Shown one piece after another: positions 9,422 through 19,255 of a stretch of DNA of 50,498 nucleotides (the first letter of the stretch is position 1; every line of letters begins with the position of its first letter). The notes below the pieces were generated by a model, which made no database searches, had not been told where the DNA came from, and was given only the letters and a program-made list of their open reading frames with translations. Made by a program: the position numbers and the translations under genes. The stretch is from an uncultured Prevotellaceae bacterium (GTDB taxonomy: Bacteria; Bacteroidota; Bacteroidia; Bacteroidales; Muribaculaceae), in contig ONEL01000014.1 in assembly GCA_900316835.1 (NCBI GenBank), positions 1-50,498 on the forward strand, read 5' to 3'.

Positions 9422-9899
9422 CACCGGCAAGCGGATAGCCATGTTTCAGGGGTCGTTCGACCCATTCACTCTGGGCCACGAGTCGATAGTGCGACGCGCC
9501 CTGCCACTCTTCGACGAGATAGTGGTGGCAGTAGTTAGCAACATTGCCAAGCAGCCCTTCATGAGCCTTGAGAGTCGCATGGCGTTTATAAAACAAATTT
9601 TTGCCGGCGAGCCACGCGTGCGCGTGGTAGCCAGCGACGGACTCACCGTCGACGTGGCACGCCAGCAGGGCGCCAGTTGCCTGCTGCGTGGTGTGCGCAT
9701 GATTCAGGACTTTGAGAACGAGATGCACATGGCCGAGATTAACCGCCGGCTGGGAGGTATAGAGACGGTGCTTCTCTACACCCTGCCCGAGTTCAGCCAC
9801 ATCAGCTCAAGCATCGTGCGCGAGCTCTACCGCTACGGCCAGGACGTGAGTGCCATGCTCCCCGCCTCGGCGCCACTCGAACTTCTTGGCAACAATTAA
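9399..9899 (+). CDS. coaD: Phosphopantetheine adenylyltransferase
   Basis: CoaD transfers AMP from ATP to 4'-phosphopantetheine in coenzyme A synthesis. The 166-residue protein has the nucleotidyltransferase signature [10 protein letters not shown] near the N-terminus, '[21 protein letters not shown]' in the middle (the family's LRGLR..DFEYE..MA..N) and ISSSIVRE near the end. I kept the ATG at 9399 because it lies inside parE with a 23-base overlap and supplies the first beta strand; the ATG at 9441 would start directly at FQGSFDP and look too short. Coupling to parE is likely. The S41 peptidase follows after 57 bases. Confidence 0.93.
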   Translation: MKTSQCTDTGKRIAMFQGSFDPFTLGHESIVRRALPLFDEIVVAVVSNIAKQPFMSLESRMAFIKQIFAGEPRVRVVASDGLTVDVARQQGASCLLRGVRMIQDFENEMHMAEINRRLGGIETVLLYTLPEFSHISSSIVRELYRYGQDVSAMLPASAPLELLGNN

Positions 9900-9956
9900 T
9901 CACTATATATTTCACCACTCCACACACTACTACTTTACCACACAATATCTCTAAAA

Positions 9957-11618
9957 ATGAAAAAAATCGCAATCGCTATATTGCTTACCACAGCTTTCAC
10001 CGCACTGGTGGGAGCACAACGCATGGGTAGCAGCTCGCTGCAAAAGATGCTCAATGCCCAGTATGCTATCTCTAATTTCTATGTCGACACTGTCAACGAC
10101 GACCGTCTTGCCGAGGAGGCAATCAAGGGAATGCTCGAGAGCCTTGACCCACACTCTAGCTACACCGACGCCAAGGAGACCAAGGAGCTAGAAGAACCCT
10201 TGCAGGGCGAGTTCAGTGGCATCGGCATCCAGTTTAACATGAAGCAAGACACGCTCTACGTCATCCAGACCATCGTAGGCGGACCTTCGGAGAAGGTGGG
10301 CATCATTGCCGGCGACCGCATCGTTACCGTCAATGACACCAGCATTGCCGGAGTGAAGATGAAAAACAGCGACATCCAGAAGCGCTTGCGCGGCAAGAAG
10401 GGCACTAAGGTCACGGTGCAGGTGAAGCGCGGTAACAACCCCGAGCTCATCACATTCCGCATCACACGCGACAAGATTCCACTCTACAGCGTGGACGCGT
10501 GCTACATGCTCGACGACAAGACGGGATATCTGCAAATCTCACGCTTCGGTGCCAAGACCCACGAGGAGATGGTGGAGGGCATCGAGAAACTGCGCAAGCA
10601 GGGCATGAAGCAACTCATCATCGACTTGGGTAACAACGGCGGTGGCTACCTCAACGCCGCCATCGACATGTGCAACGAGTTCTTGCAACGCCGTCAGCTC
10701 ATCGTCTACACCCAGGGCAACAACTCACCTCGCCAGGAGGGCAATGCCGACGGTTTGGGGCACTACAAGGACCTGAAAATGGTGGTAATCGTCGACCAGT
10801 TCTCGGCAAGCGCCAGCGAAATTTTCTCGGGAGCTATGCAAGACTGGGACCGCGCGGTGGTGGTGGGACGCCGCACCTACGGCAAGGGCCTCGTGCAACG
10901 TCCATTCCGCTTCGACGACGGCTCGATGATGCGCCTCACCGTGGCACGCTACTACACCCCCTCGGGACGCTGCATCCAGAAACCCTACACCAAGGGCGAC
11001 AAGAAGCACTACGACGAGGACCTCGTCGACCGCTACAAGGAGGGCGAGTACTATCACCTCGACAGCATCCAGTTTAACGACTCGCTAAGCTACAAGACAT
11101 TGAAGAACGGTCGCACCATCTACGGTGGCGGTGGCATCATGCCCGACGTGTTTGTGCCGGTCGACACCACCGAGAACAGCAAGTACTATCGCGACCTCAT
11201 GGCTAAGGGCATCTTCAACCTGTATGCCGTCGACTATGTCGACAAGCACCGTTCTGCCATCAAGAGCACCTACTCCACCCTCACCGATTTCGACAAGCGT
11301 TTCGCGCTCACCGAGGGCGACCTGCGACAGTTCATCGCCATGGGCGAGAAGGATAGCGTGAAATATGACGAAAAGCAATATCGCACTAGCGAGACTCTCA
11401 TCAAGACAGTTCTCAAGGGGCTCATTGCCCGCGACGTGTATGCCGACCCTGGAGCTTACACCATGATTATCAACCATCGCAACCACGATGTGCTGGAAGC
11501 ATTGCGTGTAATCAATGACGACCGTCTCTTCAACTCCCTGCTGCAAAAGGGCAACCCCGACTACGAGCGCCTAGCCCGCCAGCACCGTGAGAAGAAGGAG
11601 AAAGAAAAGAAGAAATAA
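9957..11618 (+). CDS. S41 family C-terminal processing peptidase
   Basis: This 553-residue exported serine protease has a signal peptide (MKKIAIAILLTTAFTALVGAQ), a PDZ domain around residues 80-165 (GEFSGIGIQF; VGGPSEKVGIIAGDRI; RGKKGTKVTV) and an S41 domain. The catalytic dyad appears as Ser285 in SASASE and Lys310 in TYGKG, 25 residues apart as in tail-specific proteases. A C-terminal extension of about 170 residues ends in a Lys/Glu-rich tail. It would cleave periplasmic proteins from their C-termini. It is probably third in the parE-coaD-peptidase cluster. The region after its stop is a simple-sequence array. Confidence 0.93.
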   Translation: MKKIAIAILLTTAFTALVGAQRMGSSSLQKMLNAQYAISNFYVDTVNDDRLAEEAIKGMLESLDPHSSYTDAKETKELEEPLQGEFSGIGIQFNMKQDTLYVIQTIVGGPSEKVGIIAGDRIVTVNDTSIAGVKMKNSDIQKRLRGKKGTKVTVQVKRGNNPELITFRITRDKIPLYSVDACYMLDDKTGYLQISRFGAKTHEEMVEGIEKLRKQGMKQLIIDLGNNGGGYLNAAIDMCNEFLQRRQLIVYTQGNNSPRQEGNADGLGHYKDLKMVVIVDQFSASASEIFSGAMQDWDRAVVVGRRTYGKGLVQRPFRFDDGSMMRLTVARYYTPSGRCIQKPYTKGDKKHYDEDLVDRYKEGEYYHLDSIQFNDSLSYKTLKNGRTIYGGGGIMPDVFVPVDTTENSKYYRDLMAKGIFNLYAVDYVDKHRSAIKSTYSTLTDFDKRFALTEGDLRQFIAMGEKDSVKYDEKQYRTSETLIKTVLKGLIARDVYADPGAYTMIINHRNHDVLEALRVINDDRLFNSLLQKGNPDYERLARQHREKKEKEKKK

Positions 11619-11727
11619 GAAATGAGAATTAAGAAATGAGAATTAAGAAATGAGAATTAAGAAAAGAGAAATAAGAAATGAGAAATGAGAAATGAGAAAT
11701 GAGAATTAAGAATTGAGAAACAAAGAA
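11614..11727 (+). repeat. Simple-sequence array (GAAATGAGAATTAA type), left flank
   Basis: Tandem degenerate units of GAAATGAGAATTAA and GAAATGAGAAATGA run from the end of the peptidase gene to the four-helix-bundle gene. An inverted array of the same sequence type lies on the other side of that gene (12163-12225). Confidence 0.8.
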
Positions 11728-11740
11728 TTAAATAATAACA

Positions 11741-12109
11741 ATGATTGATTTTAAAACTCTAAATTACTGGAAAAGAGCCTATAAATTTTCTTTAGATATT
11801 TATAGGGAAACTACATCTTTTCCTAGGGAAGAAAAATATGGCTTGACTTCTCAAATTCGCAGAGCAGCAATATCAATTCCAATTAATATTTCGGAAGGGT
11901 CTGGTAGAAATTCAAAAAAAGAGTTTGCCAACTTTCTTCAGATTTCATTAGGGTCAGCAAGTGAAGTTGAATGTGAATTACTACTATCAAAAGATATCGG
12001 ATATCTTAATCCTGAAAAATGTCTTTACCTCCTAAACGAATTATCTGAAATTAGGAAAATGATTTTCTCATATCGTGAAAGCATTCTTGCTGAATTAAAT
12101 ACCGAATAA
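11741..12109 (+). CDS. Four-helix-bundle protein (23S rRNA intervening-sequence type)
   Basis: The 122-residue protein matches the four-helix-bundle family first described from 23S rRNA intervening sequences and related to Avd of diversity-generating retroelements. Typical features are 'WKRAYKFSLDIYRETTSFP', 'EKYGLTSQIRRAAISIPINI', 'SEGSGRNSKKEFANFLQISL' and 'GSASEVECELLLSKDIGYL'. The fold forms small oligomers with a basic face that may bind nucleic acid; the biological role is unknown. Its coding sequence is far richer in A and T than its neighbours, and it sits alone between two inverted simple-sequence arrays, suggesting transfer. No reverse transcriptase or rRNA gene is nearby. Confidence 0.92.
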   Translation: MIDFKTLNYWKRAYKFSLDIYRETTSFPREEKYGLTSQIRRAAISIPINISEGSGRNSKKEFANFLQISLGSASEVECELLLSKDIGYLNPEKCLYLLNELSEIRKMIFSYRESILAELNTE

Positions 12110-12162
12110 TCTTCCACAAGATTTAATTGATTATAACATTATATTTTCACATTCTCCTAAAC

Positions 12163-12225
12163 TCTATCTTCTTATTTCTCAATTCTAATTTCTTAATTCT
12201 AATATCTAACTTCTAATGACTAATA
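12163..12225 (-). repeat. Simple-sequence array, right flank (inverted)
   Basis: Read on the minus strand, this stretch gives TTAGAATTAAGAAATTAGAA, TTGAGAAATAAGAAGATAG and similar units. It mirrors the array at 11614-11727, so the four-helix-bundle gene sits between imperfect inverted repeats. Confidence 0.7.
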
Positions 12226-12235
12226 TCTACACACT

Positions 12236-14167
12236 ATGGCAGGTATGGGAGCAGGCATGAGAATGGGTGGAGGTGGTCCCGGTGGCCGACGCATGCAAGG
12301 CAAGGCGACAATGCCACCTGGTGGCATGAAAATCGCCGCCCGATTGCTGAAAATTGTGCTAAGCAGCTACAAGTGGTCGCTGCTGGTAGTGGGCGTGTGC
12401 ATTCTTGTCACTACCGCCACCACACTAACGTCGACACTCTTCACTCGCACTCTCATCGACGACTATATCACTCCGCTCACCACCGCGCCAACACCCGACT
12501 TCAGCCCGCTCGCCGTTGCGCTGATAAAGCTGGGAGCGGTGCTCATTGCCGGCGTGGCGTGCTCCTACCTCAACAGCCGCCTGATGATTAACGTCACCCA
12601 GGGCACCATGGTCAAGCTCAGGGAGCGACTCTTTGAACACATGGAATCGCTGCCCATCAAGTTCTTTGACCAAAACTCGCACGGCGACGTGATGAGCGTC
12701 TACACCAACGATGTGGACACCTTGCGGCAAACCATCAGCAGCCTGCCTAACCTCTTCAGCTCGTTGGTGACAATCGTAGCCACGCTCACCAGCATGCTAG
12801 TGCTCAACTGGCAGCTCACATTGCTCACCTTGGCGCTCACCGCCGTGATGGTGTTCACCACCAAGTGGCTGGGAACGCGCTCGGCAACCTACTTCCGTCG
12901 CCAGCAGAACGACATGGGAGCCATGAACGGCTTTGTGGAGGAGATGCTCACGGGGCTGAAGGTGGTGAAAACATTCTGCCACGAGGACGAGGCGATGGCA
13001 CAGTTTGAGGTGCTTAACGATAGCTTGCGCGATAGCGCCTACAATGCCAACAAAGTGGCTAACATTGTCATGCCCATCAACGGCAATCTCTCTAATCTCA
13101 TCTATGTGGCATGTGCCACAGTGGGTGGACTGGTGGCACTGGGTGGCGCACAGGCGCTCACCGTGGGCACGCTGGTGTCGTTTCTCACGCTCATCAAGAA
13201 TTTCACACAACCGGTGTCGCAGGTGAGCAACCAGGTGAATAGCATCATCGCCTCGCTAGCGGGAGCTGAGCGTGTGTTTAACGTGATGGACCAGCGCAGC
13301 GAGGACGATGGCACAGCGACTGTTAAGCTTGTTAACGCTCAGGAAGATGCCGGCGGCAACCTCACCGAGGCTCAGCACGTCACTGGCACATGGGCATGGA
13401 AACGCCCTGACGGCAACGGGGGCTTTGAGCTCATCAAGCAGCGGGGCGAGGTGGACTTCAACATGGTGGACTTTAGCTATGTGCCTGAGAAGCAGGTGCT
13501 CTTCGACATCGAGCTCGACACCGACGCTGGCCAAAAGGTGGCGCTAGTAGGTGGCACAGGTGCCGGAAAGACAACTATCACTAATCTCATCAACCGCTTC
13601 TACGATATCCAGGACGGAAAGATTCTCTACGACCGCATCCCCGTCACACAAATTTGCCGAGCCGATCTGCGACGCAGCTTGGGAATGGTGCTACAGGAGA
13701 CGCACCTTTTCACCGGCACCGTGATGGAGAACATACGATATGGCAAGCTCGACGCCACCGACGAGGAATGCATTGCGGCAGCACGACTGGTGCATGCCCA
13801 CGACTTTATCTCGCGTCTGGCGCAGGGCTACAACACCATGCTCACGGGCGATGGTGGAAACCTGTCGCAGGGTGAGCGACAACTCATCGCTATTGCTCGG
13901 GCTGCGGTAGCCAACCCTCCCGCGCTCATCCTCGACGAGGCGACGAGCAACATCGACACGCGCACTGAGCGACTCATACAGCAAGGCATGGACTCGCTCA
14001 TGCAGGGGCGCTCCACCTTTGTCATCGCTCACCGCCTGAGCACCGTGCGCAACGCCGACATCATCGTGGTCATGGAGCATGGTCGCATCATTGAGCAAGG
14101 CACTCACGACGCACTCCTAGCACAACAAGGAAAGTATTACCAGCTCTACACCGGCAACGGAATCTAA
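12236..14167 (+). CDS. ABC exporter, fused membrane and ATPase domains (MsbA/MdlB-like)
   Basis: The 643-residue protein is a half-size ABC exporter. After a Gly/Met-rich N-terminus (residues 1-30) come about six membrane helices (about 45-330) and an ATPase domain with Walker A GGTGAGKTT (439-447), signature LSQGERQ, Walker B ALILDEATS and switch His in IAHRLST. It would form a homo- or heterodimer that exports a lipid, peptide or drug; substrate cannot be predicted. A 45-residue linker with Asp, Glu and Gly sits between the two domains (about 360-405), longer than usual. It follows the four-helix-bundle island and seems to be its own transcription unit. Confidence 0.92.
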   Translation: MAGMGAGMRMGGGGPGGRRMQGKATMPPGGMKIAARLLKIVLSSYKWSLLVVGVCILVTTATTLTSTLFTRTLIDDYITPLTTAPTPDFSPLAVALIKLGAVLIAGVACSYLNSRLMINVTQGTMVKLRERLFEHMESLPIKFFDQNSHGDVMSVYTNDVDTLRQTISSLPNLFSSLVTIVATLTSMLVLNWQLTLLTLALTAVMVFTTKWLGTRSATYFRRQQNDMGAMNGFVEEMLTGLKVVKTFCHEDEAMAQFEVLNDSLRDSAYNANKVANIVMPINGNLSNLIYVACATVGGLVALGGAQALTVGTLVSFLTLIKNFTQPVSQVSNQVNSIIASLAGAERVFNVMDQRSEDDGTATVKLVNAQEDAGGNLTEAQHVTGTWAWKRPDGNGGFELIKQRGEVDFNMVDFSYVPEKQVLFDIELDTDAGQKVALVGGTGAGKTTITNLINRFYDIQDGKILYDRIPVTQICRADLRRSLGMVLQETHLFTGTVMENIRYGKLDATDEECIAAARLVHAHDFISRLAQGYNTMLTGDGGNLSQGERQLIAIARAAVANPPALILDEATSNIDTRTERLIQQGMDSLMQGRSTFVIAHRLSTVRNADIIVVMEHGRIIEQGTHDALLAQQGKYYQLYTGNGI

Positions 14168-14232
14168 AAGGGCTATTTTACTGATTTATAAACCACCAAT
14201 TACACAAATTTGCACTAAAAAAACATTTGTAG

Positions 14233-14395
14233 CTAACCACTAATTTGCACGAATTGACACTAATGTTAATTAAATAAAAACACGACTGACAACTGACAAC
14301 TGACAACTGGCAACTGAAAAACGAAACTGAATACTGATGACTGAGAACTGAAAACTCAATCTTAAGTAATTGTCTGAAAAAAAATTGTTATTCCA
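14233..14395 (+). repeat. Mosaic intergenic repeat: TTAGTG module and AACTGA array
   Basis: CCACTAATTTGCACGAATT..CACTAATGTTAATTAAAT is followed by tandem ACTGACAACTGA-type units and then AATCTTAAGTAATTGTCTGA. Nearly the same series recurs at 35057-35200 and, inverted, at 48029-48157. The non-coding gap 14168-14478 otherwise holds only the terminator at 14406. Confidence 0.8.
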
Positions 14396-14405
14396 GCAAT
14401 TAAAA

Positions 14406-14442
14406 AAGAGGGCGGCCCGTGCATGACTGGGGTCGCCCTCTT
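14406..14442 (-). terminator. Rho-independent terminator of the 1,392-residue secreted protein gene
   Basis: AAGAGGGCG pairs with CGCCCTCTT around a 19-base loop. On the minus strand it is followed by a run of T, 36 bases after the stop codon. Confidence 0.8.
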
Positions 14443-14478
14443 CATTTCAGCGTATGAATAGTTATCTACTAGCGATAA

Positions 14479-17400
14479 TTATTTCAGGATCTTACGGGTT
14501 GACTTAGAGCCATCGGTGTAACGAGTAACCTCGATGTTCACGCCCTGGAATGGACGATCGCTCTCAACACCTGCAACGTTGTAATACTTCACGCCGGCAA
14601 CAACCTTGCCAGTAACATTGTCAATACCAGTAACTATCTCATTCAATGGAATTGTTACTTGCTTCTCAACAACGTAATAGAGACGATCGCTGTCGGTAGG
14701 ACGAGCCTTGATGCGTGGAGAGTTGCTGGTAGAAGTCTTCTTGTAATAGAAGCGAGCTACTAGTTTTACCTCTTCCAGATCGTTAGGAGCAACGAATTCC
14801 CATTCTTCCTTTTCATCAGTACCCTGTCCACCAATGCTAGTGGTTTGACCACTATAAAGTGGACGGTCCATCTTATCAGTCAAAGTGATGTGCCCGTCAT
14901 CCAAACTGAAATCCCATGCTGGTGCGTTTTCATCATAGTCTACCCACAAGCGATAGTTGTAGAGTTCATAACCAGTTGCTGCTGGCAATTCACTTGTAAG
15001 CTCTACCATTGGGTCATAGATAGCATAGGTCACACCATTCTCTTGCCAAGTGTAAGAACTCTTGAAGCATTTCTTAGAACCGAAGTCTACCGAACCGTTC
15101 TTCTCTACCTGCTGCATAGCCGAACCGTAGGTATTGCCCTCAGAGCGAACAACGTCGTCATAACCAATACCGTTAGCAATGGTTACAGGCAAGAAGTACT
15201 TCTGAGCATCGGCAGGGTACATAGGCAGCCACATACCGTCGATGTTACCAAGCGACTCGTCACGAACAAAGTTATAAGAGCCATTGTATGTACCTGTACT
15301 GTTAACTACATACCTGTGAACATCATCACCAATTTCATGATTAGCGGATGCCACGTAATTATCAGCAGTAATGCCACTTGTGCTAGCGCTGGTGTTCTTA
15401 TATAATTTGTAACCAGTAACAGCGGGATCGCCGTAAGCCAGAACGTTCACATCGGTTTTTGCACCAGCATTCATAGCCACGAGGTTGCGGTCGGTATCAT
15501 TATCAACCTGCTCCTGAGTGTAGGCCTTCACGTTCATTGAAGACTTATAGATGCCTACAGTCTCAACGTTGCTCACTCCAGTGCCACCACCGTAGATGTA
15601 AATACCAGTGGTTCTGTTAAAGTCGGCACCTGTAGAAACCAACCTAATAACTACGCCCATAGGCACTTGCTCAACAACAGTGTTAGTTGGTAAATCATTT
15701 CCCAAAGGCACAGTCCAAGAGTAGTCTTTAAACGCCTCTTTGGCGATAATCTGCTCAACGCCATTTACACTCATGGCCTTATAGTTATCGGCATTAAAAC
15801 CACTTCCCGACAGGGTTGTATTGACAACCACAGTCACAGGACCTGTAATACCATGCTCATCGAAGAAAGATCTCTTAATATAGAGGTCATAGTAATAGAA
15901 AGTGTGTACACCATCTGTCTCGTTGTTTGGACCAACCCAAGAACCACGCTCCCATTCTGGAGGAAGAACAAGTGAATGATTAGGTCCAGTCATGTTTTCT
16001 TCCACATAATCTGTAGTAAGCGAAGTGAGCAAGTCGCCAAACTGACCCACGCCACGAATCTGGAACTTATAGTGGTCGGGGTGAGAGTTGGTGGCTGTGT
16101 TAGCCGACCAAGTGTCGTTCACATAGTCAATCACACCCTCAAGGTCTACGAGATCGTTAATGTTGTTGTAGATCTTCTCGGTGTAGTTGAGAGTGGTGTT
16201 GTGTGTATAGGTTGAGTGCACGGGCATACCATCCTCGGTGTAATATTCAACCGAAGGAGTCACCTTGATGGGGGCGTCCATTGCGCTAACCGATGGATTG
16301 CTTGAGGGCTCACCTTCGGCAAAGAGGTTAATGGTAGCAAAACGGAACTCAGTTCCGAAGTCGTCGATAGCATAGAACTCATAGAGGTTGTTGCCTGGAC
16401 GCAGGTCACCTGCCTTGATCTGCTTGGCGGGATCATCGAGCTGTGCCATCTTGAATCGCATGTCATAGCAGTTGAGCTGCTGTGGTGTGGTGTTGCCATT
16501 AACGTTGTCAATGAAATCGGGCACATAGATACTGCGCTTGTCAACAGTTACCAGTTTAACAACCTCATTCTCATCGCTTGGGTCATAAGACTCATCCACA
16601 GCCTTACCGCTGAGCTCGCAAGTGTAGGCAGCGATAGCATCACCGGCCTCGGGGAACGAGATGGTAATGGTGTTGCTGTGCTCACCAAGCTCGGTGGGAG
16701 CATAGTTAATGCTAATGGTTGCGCTTTCGCCAGCAGCCAGAGCTGTAGCGGTGTAAGTGGTAGAGAATGGAGCCTCAATGCCACTCAGAGTTGGAGTAAC
16801 GGTCTGGGTGCCATTGTTAGTAATAGTAAGAGTCCAAACGTTTGAGCTATTAACCAGCACGTTACCATAGTTGTGCGCACCGGTGTTGTCGCTGATGTTC
16901 ACTGCATAGTCAACTGCAGGAGCGGTAGCAGTACCAGTAAGAGCAATCTCTACAGGCTGAGCACCAGTGCTCGAGAGTGTAACAGTTGCAGTGTGGTTGC
17001 CGGCAGCAGTGGGGTTATAAGTAATGGTGAGCACACCATTCTCCAGAACTGCAGTGAAGGCATCATCGCCACTGACTGTAGCAGTGATGTCACCAGTCAA
17101 GTTCTCACCAGTAACATTAACAATAGCAGTTACAGGAGTACCAACCTCAGTAGTGAATGCTTCTACAGTAGCAGGATCAACGGTGATGGTGGGAACTTCA
17201 CCAGATTTCACTGATGCAAATTCAATCTTAGGAAGGAATTGAACTAAACCACCAGAACTAGGATAATAATAGAAAGCTGTACTAGTACTCTGGGTCTCTC
17301 CTAAGAACTTGAGCCCAGAGGCATAAGAATTTTTCTCAACAACTAAAGTTTCAAAGGCCAAATTGCCACCATTATATGGGAATGGCTCTTCAAACACAAA

Positions 17401-18657
17401 TTCAAGCACATTGTCGGTTCCATTAGGCACAATTGTGGCAGCAACTGTCATCTCTGTAATCTCGTTGGGCTTGGCAATTGCTGTTTCGCGCTCGAAAACA
17501 GTTTGCTCTGTTTCTTTAATAGAAAGTTGCAACTTTCCACCATTAATCATAATTGTGTTCTCAGGGAAGAACTTAACACCTGTAATTTCACGGCCATTGA
17601 GTGCTGTGAGTGCACTTGCTGGATAAATAAACTGTACTTGGCAATCTTTTGTGTCATAGTACAAACCATAAACTGGAACATATCCATTCTTATCCGTACC
17701 ATCACAGACGACAATCTCACTGCCTGGCTCTACCGCGGTGCCTGAGAGGGAAACTTCAAATGTTCCAGCCTCACCACAGTTGATGGTCATTGTTTCAGAA
17801 AATGAACCTGCTTCAGAAGGAGCGTAAGTAATAGGAATCTCAACACTCTCACCACTTGCTAACTCTGCTGGTGTATAAGTTGTAGTAAATGGAATTGCCA
17901 ATCCACTCAAAGAAGGTGTAAAAGCATTTTCACCTTTATTAGTCAATGTTACATTAAGAGTATTACTCTCTCCTGTGTTCAATTTCCCAAAGGCAAGACT
18001 CGAGGGAGTAACTTTTGCATCGTATGGTTTTGCTTCGGCAGTATAAGTGAAAGTGATTTTGGGAAGATTGTTGCTAGAGTATGAGCTTTGTTCTATGCCA
18101 GAACTGCTATTATTAGCATAGCGCGAAGCTCCTGTTGCTGATGATACTAACCAGTAAATACTTTTATAATAACCTCCACTAGCATATGCCCATGAAAGGT
18201 CAATCAGCAGATTACCTCCATCATAGGTATAGGCTTTGTCGCTGTCAAACTCAAGAGTTACAGAAGTTTCACCTGACCAAATGTTTCCAGTAGTTGATAC
18301 AGTAGTCAAATTATCTGTAACAAAACTTGGCAAAGTTGCATCTTCAGGCTGACCAAGTTTAATGGTCAAAGGATTGTTAGCTGAACCACTAGGATTACTA
18401 AGAGGATAGTCAGAATCGGTATAGAACGTAATAGCAGTAATCTTTGCTCCTTCAGGCAAACCGGCTTGTTGCAAAGTGGCTTGCGAATAAACCATCTGGC
18501 TATGGTATCCATAGTCACCATACTGGCAGTTTAACGGCACCTGATTGTTGGTCGATGTGCCACCAACCTCTGCCGTCTCAGCCCACACTTGCGGCACGAC
18601 GAATGCCGTGAACAGCAAGCTCATGAGTAGTTTTAGATAAAATTTTCTCTTTAACAT
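14479..18657 (-). CDS. Large secreted choice-of-anchor/ASH-domain protein with C-terminal sorting-like tail
   Basis: This 1,392-residue protein has a signal peptide (MLKRKFYLKLLMSLLFTAFV..VWA). The first 700 residues alternate jelly-roll-like domains ('LPEGAKITAITFYTDSD'; 'LNGREITGVKFFPENT') with ASH/choice-of-anchor D repeats ('FGKLNTGESNTLNVTLTNKG'; 'NYGNVLVNSSNVWTLTITNNG'), each ending in 'YAPSEAG/YAPTELGEH'. A less recognisable 600-residue region follows. The last 40 residues (GVKYYNVAGVESDRPFQGVN, then IEVTRYTDGSKSTRKILK) almost repeat those of the proteins at 39214 and 42861, and resemble type IX secretion sorting tails. It is probably surface-attached or released. The leader appears long. 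Ligand or partner is unknown. Confidence 0.8.
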   Translation of the reverse strand: MLKRKFYLKLLMSLLFTAFVVPQVWAETAEVGGTSTNNQVPLNCQYGDYGYHSQMVYSQATLQQAGLPEGAKITAITFYTDSDYPLSNPSGSANNPLTIKLGQPEDATLPSFVTDNLTTVSTTGNIWSGETSVTLEFDSDKAYTYDGGNLLIDLSWAYASGGYYKSIYWLVSSATGASRYANNSSSGIEQSSYSSNNLPKITFTYTAEAKPYDAKVTPSSLAFGKLNTGESNTLNVTLTNKGENAFTPSLSGLAIPFTTTYTPAELASGESVEIPITYAPSEAGSFSETMTINCGEAGTFEVSLSGTAVEPGSEIVVCDGTDKNGYVPVYGLYYDTKDCQVQFIYPASALTALNGREITGVKFFPENTIMINGGKLQLSIKETEQTVFERETAIAKPNEITEMTVAATIVPNGTDNVLEFVFEEPFPYNGGNLAFETLVVEKNSYASGLKFLGETQSTSTAFYYYPSSGGLVQFLPKIEFASVKSGEVPTITVDPATVEAFTTEVGTPVTAIVNVTGENLTGDITATVSGDDAFTAVLENGVLTITYNPTAAGNHTATVTLSSTGAQPVEIALTGTATAPAVDYAVNISDNTGAHNYGNVLVNSSNVWTLTITNNGTQTVTPTLSGIEAPFSTTYTATALAAGESATISINYAPTELGEHSNTITISFPEAGDAIAAYTCELSGKAVDESYDPSDENEVVKLVTVDKRSIYVPDFIDNVNGNTTPQQLNCYDMRFKMAQLDDPAKQIKAGDLRPGNNLYEFYAIDDFGTEFRFATINLFAEGEPSSNPSVSAMDAPIKVTPSVEYYTEDGMPVHSTYTHNTTLNYTEKIYNNINDLVDLEGVIDYVNDTWSANTATNSHPDHYKFQIRGVGQFGDLLTSLTTDYVEENMTGPNHSLVLPPEWERGSWVGPNNETDGVHTFYYYDLYIKRSFFDEHGITGPVTVVVNTTLSGSGFNADNYKAMSVNGVEQIIAKEAFKDYSWTVPLGNDLPTNTVVEQVPMGVVIRLVSTGADFNRTTGIYIYGGGTGVSNVETVGIYKSSMNVKAYTQEQVDNDTDRNLVAMNAGAKTDVNVLAYGDPAVTGYKLYKNTSASTSGITADNYVASANHEIGDDVHRYVVNSTGTYNGSYNFVRDESLGNIDGMWLPMYPADAQKYFLPVTIANGIGYDDVVRSEGNTYGSAMQQVEKNGSVDFGSKKCFKSSYTWQENGVTYAIYDPMVELTSELPAATGYELYNYRLWVDYDENAPAWDFSLDDGHITLTDKMDRPLYSGQTTSIGGQGTDEKEEWEFVAPNDLEEVKLVARFYYKKTSTSNSPRIKARPTDSDRLYYVVEKQVTIPLNEIVTGIDNVTGKVVAGVKYYNVAGVESDRPFQGVNIEVTRYTDGSKSTRKILK

Positions 18658-18667
18658 AAATTGAAAA

Positions 18668-18681
18668 GTTTGGTTAGTAAA
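18668..18681 (-). promoter_or_regulatory. Conserved leader motif TTTACTAACCAAAC
   Basis: The motif lies 11 bases before the ATG at 18657. The same 14-mer with one change (TTTACTAACCATAC) lies 14 bases before the start of the other giant secreted protein gene (42833-42846). It could be a translation-enhancing or regulatory site. Confidence 0.4.
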
Positions 18682-19031
18682 AAATTTAGTTTATTGTTTG
18701 TCTCAAGATAATTGCTTGGTATGGTTATAAGTCGTTTTTAGTGTTGGGCATCGCAAAAATCACAATCTCACGTGTTTTCTAAATCCATCGTCTTCCTCGC
18801 AAAAGTATTCCTATCCATGGGGTTAGAAAGTCAAGCACAGGTCACAATGATAGCAACATTAACGTGGTCCCTTGAGGTGGGGCTACAGTTTGATGCTGCA
18901 ACTAAACAGATGTTGAAGAAAGTTGATCTTTGTTTGTCCTAATCTTAGTCTCGCTCCCCGTGGATAAAAAATCATCGCGGAGCAGCGTTATTGTAATGGG
19001 TTTTATAAATTTGTTCGTTTGGTTTATCATG

Positions 19032-19062
19032 CAAAAGTAAGTGATTAATTGAAAATTACAAA
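19032..19062 (-). promoter_or_regulatory. Promoter with long leader for the 1,392-residue protein gene
   Basis: TTTG (19062-19059) and TACTTTTG (19039-19032) are 19 bases apart on the minus strand. This predicts a leader of about 370 bases containing a GCTCC/GGAGC hairpin (18950-18985). A second -7-like box (TACTTTTG, 18807-18800) without a well-spaced -33 could give a shorter leader. Confidence 0.6.
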
Positions 19063-19255
19063 AAATAGGAGGCATTTTTTATACATATATTAATAATATT
19101 CAGCGAGTTACAAGATTATTCAAGCGAAATGCATAAAAATAACCCGTTTTTTCATCTTTTTTTTAAGACAATCGCTGGTATAACGAATTTTATCAGACAA
19201 TTACTAACAATTACAAACAATTTTAATTTATCCCTTAGCTAGTGGGGCGTTATGT

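Noticed and set aside
9441..9443. ATG 9441 as the coaD start
   Set aside because: It would delete the residues before FQGSFDP that form the first strand; the overlapping start at 9399 gives the usual length.
11614..11727. Possible CRISPR array
   Set aside because: Units are 14 bases or less, degenerate and without unique spacers, and no cas gene is present.
18900..19030. Small gene of about 42 codons in the leader before 18657
   Set aside because: Its ATG (19030) lies upstream of the predicted transcript start, and the product resembles nothing known.
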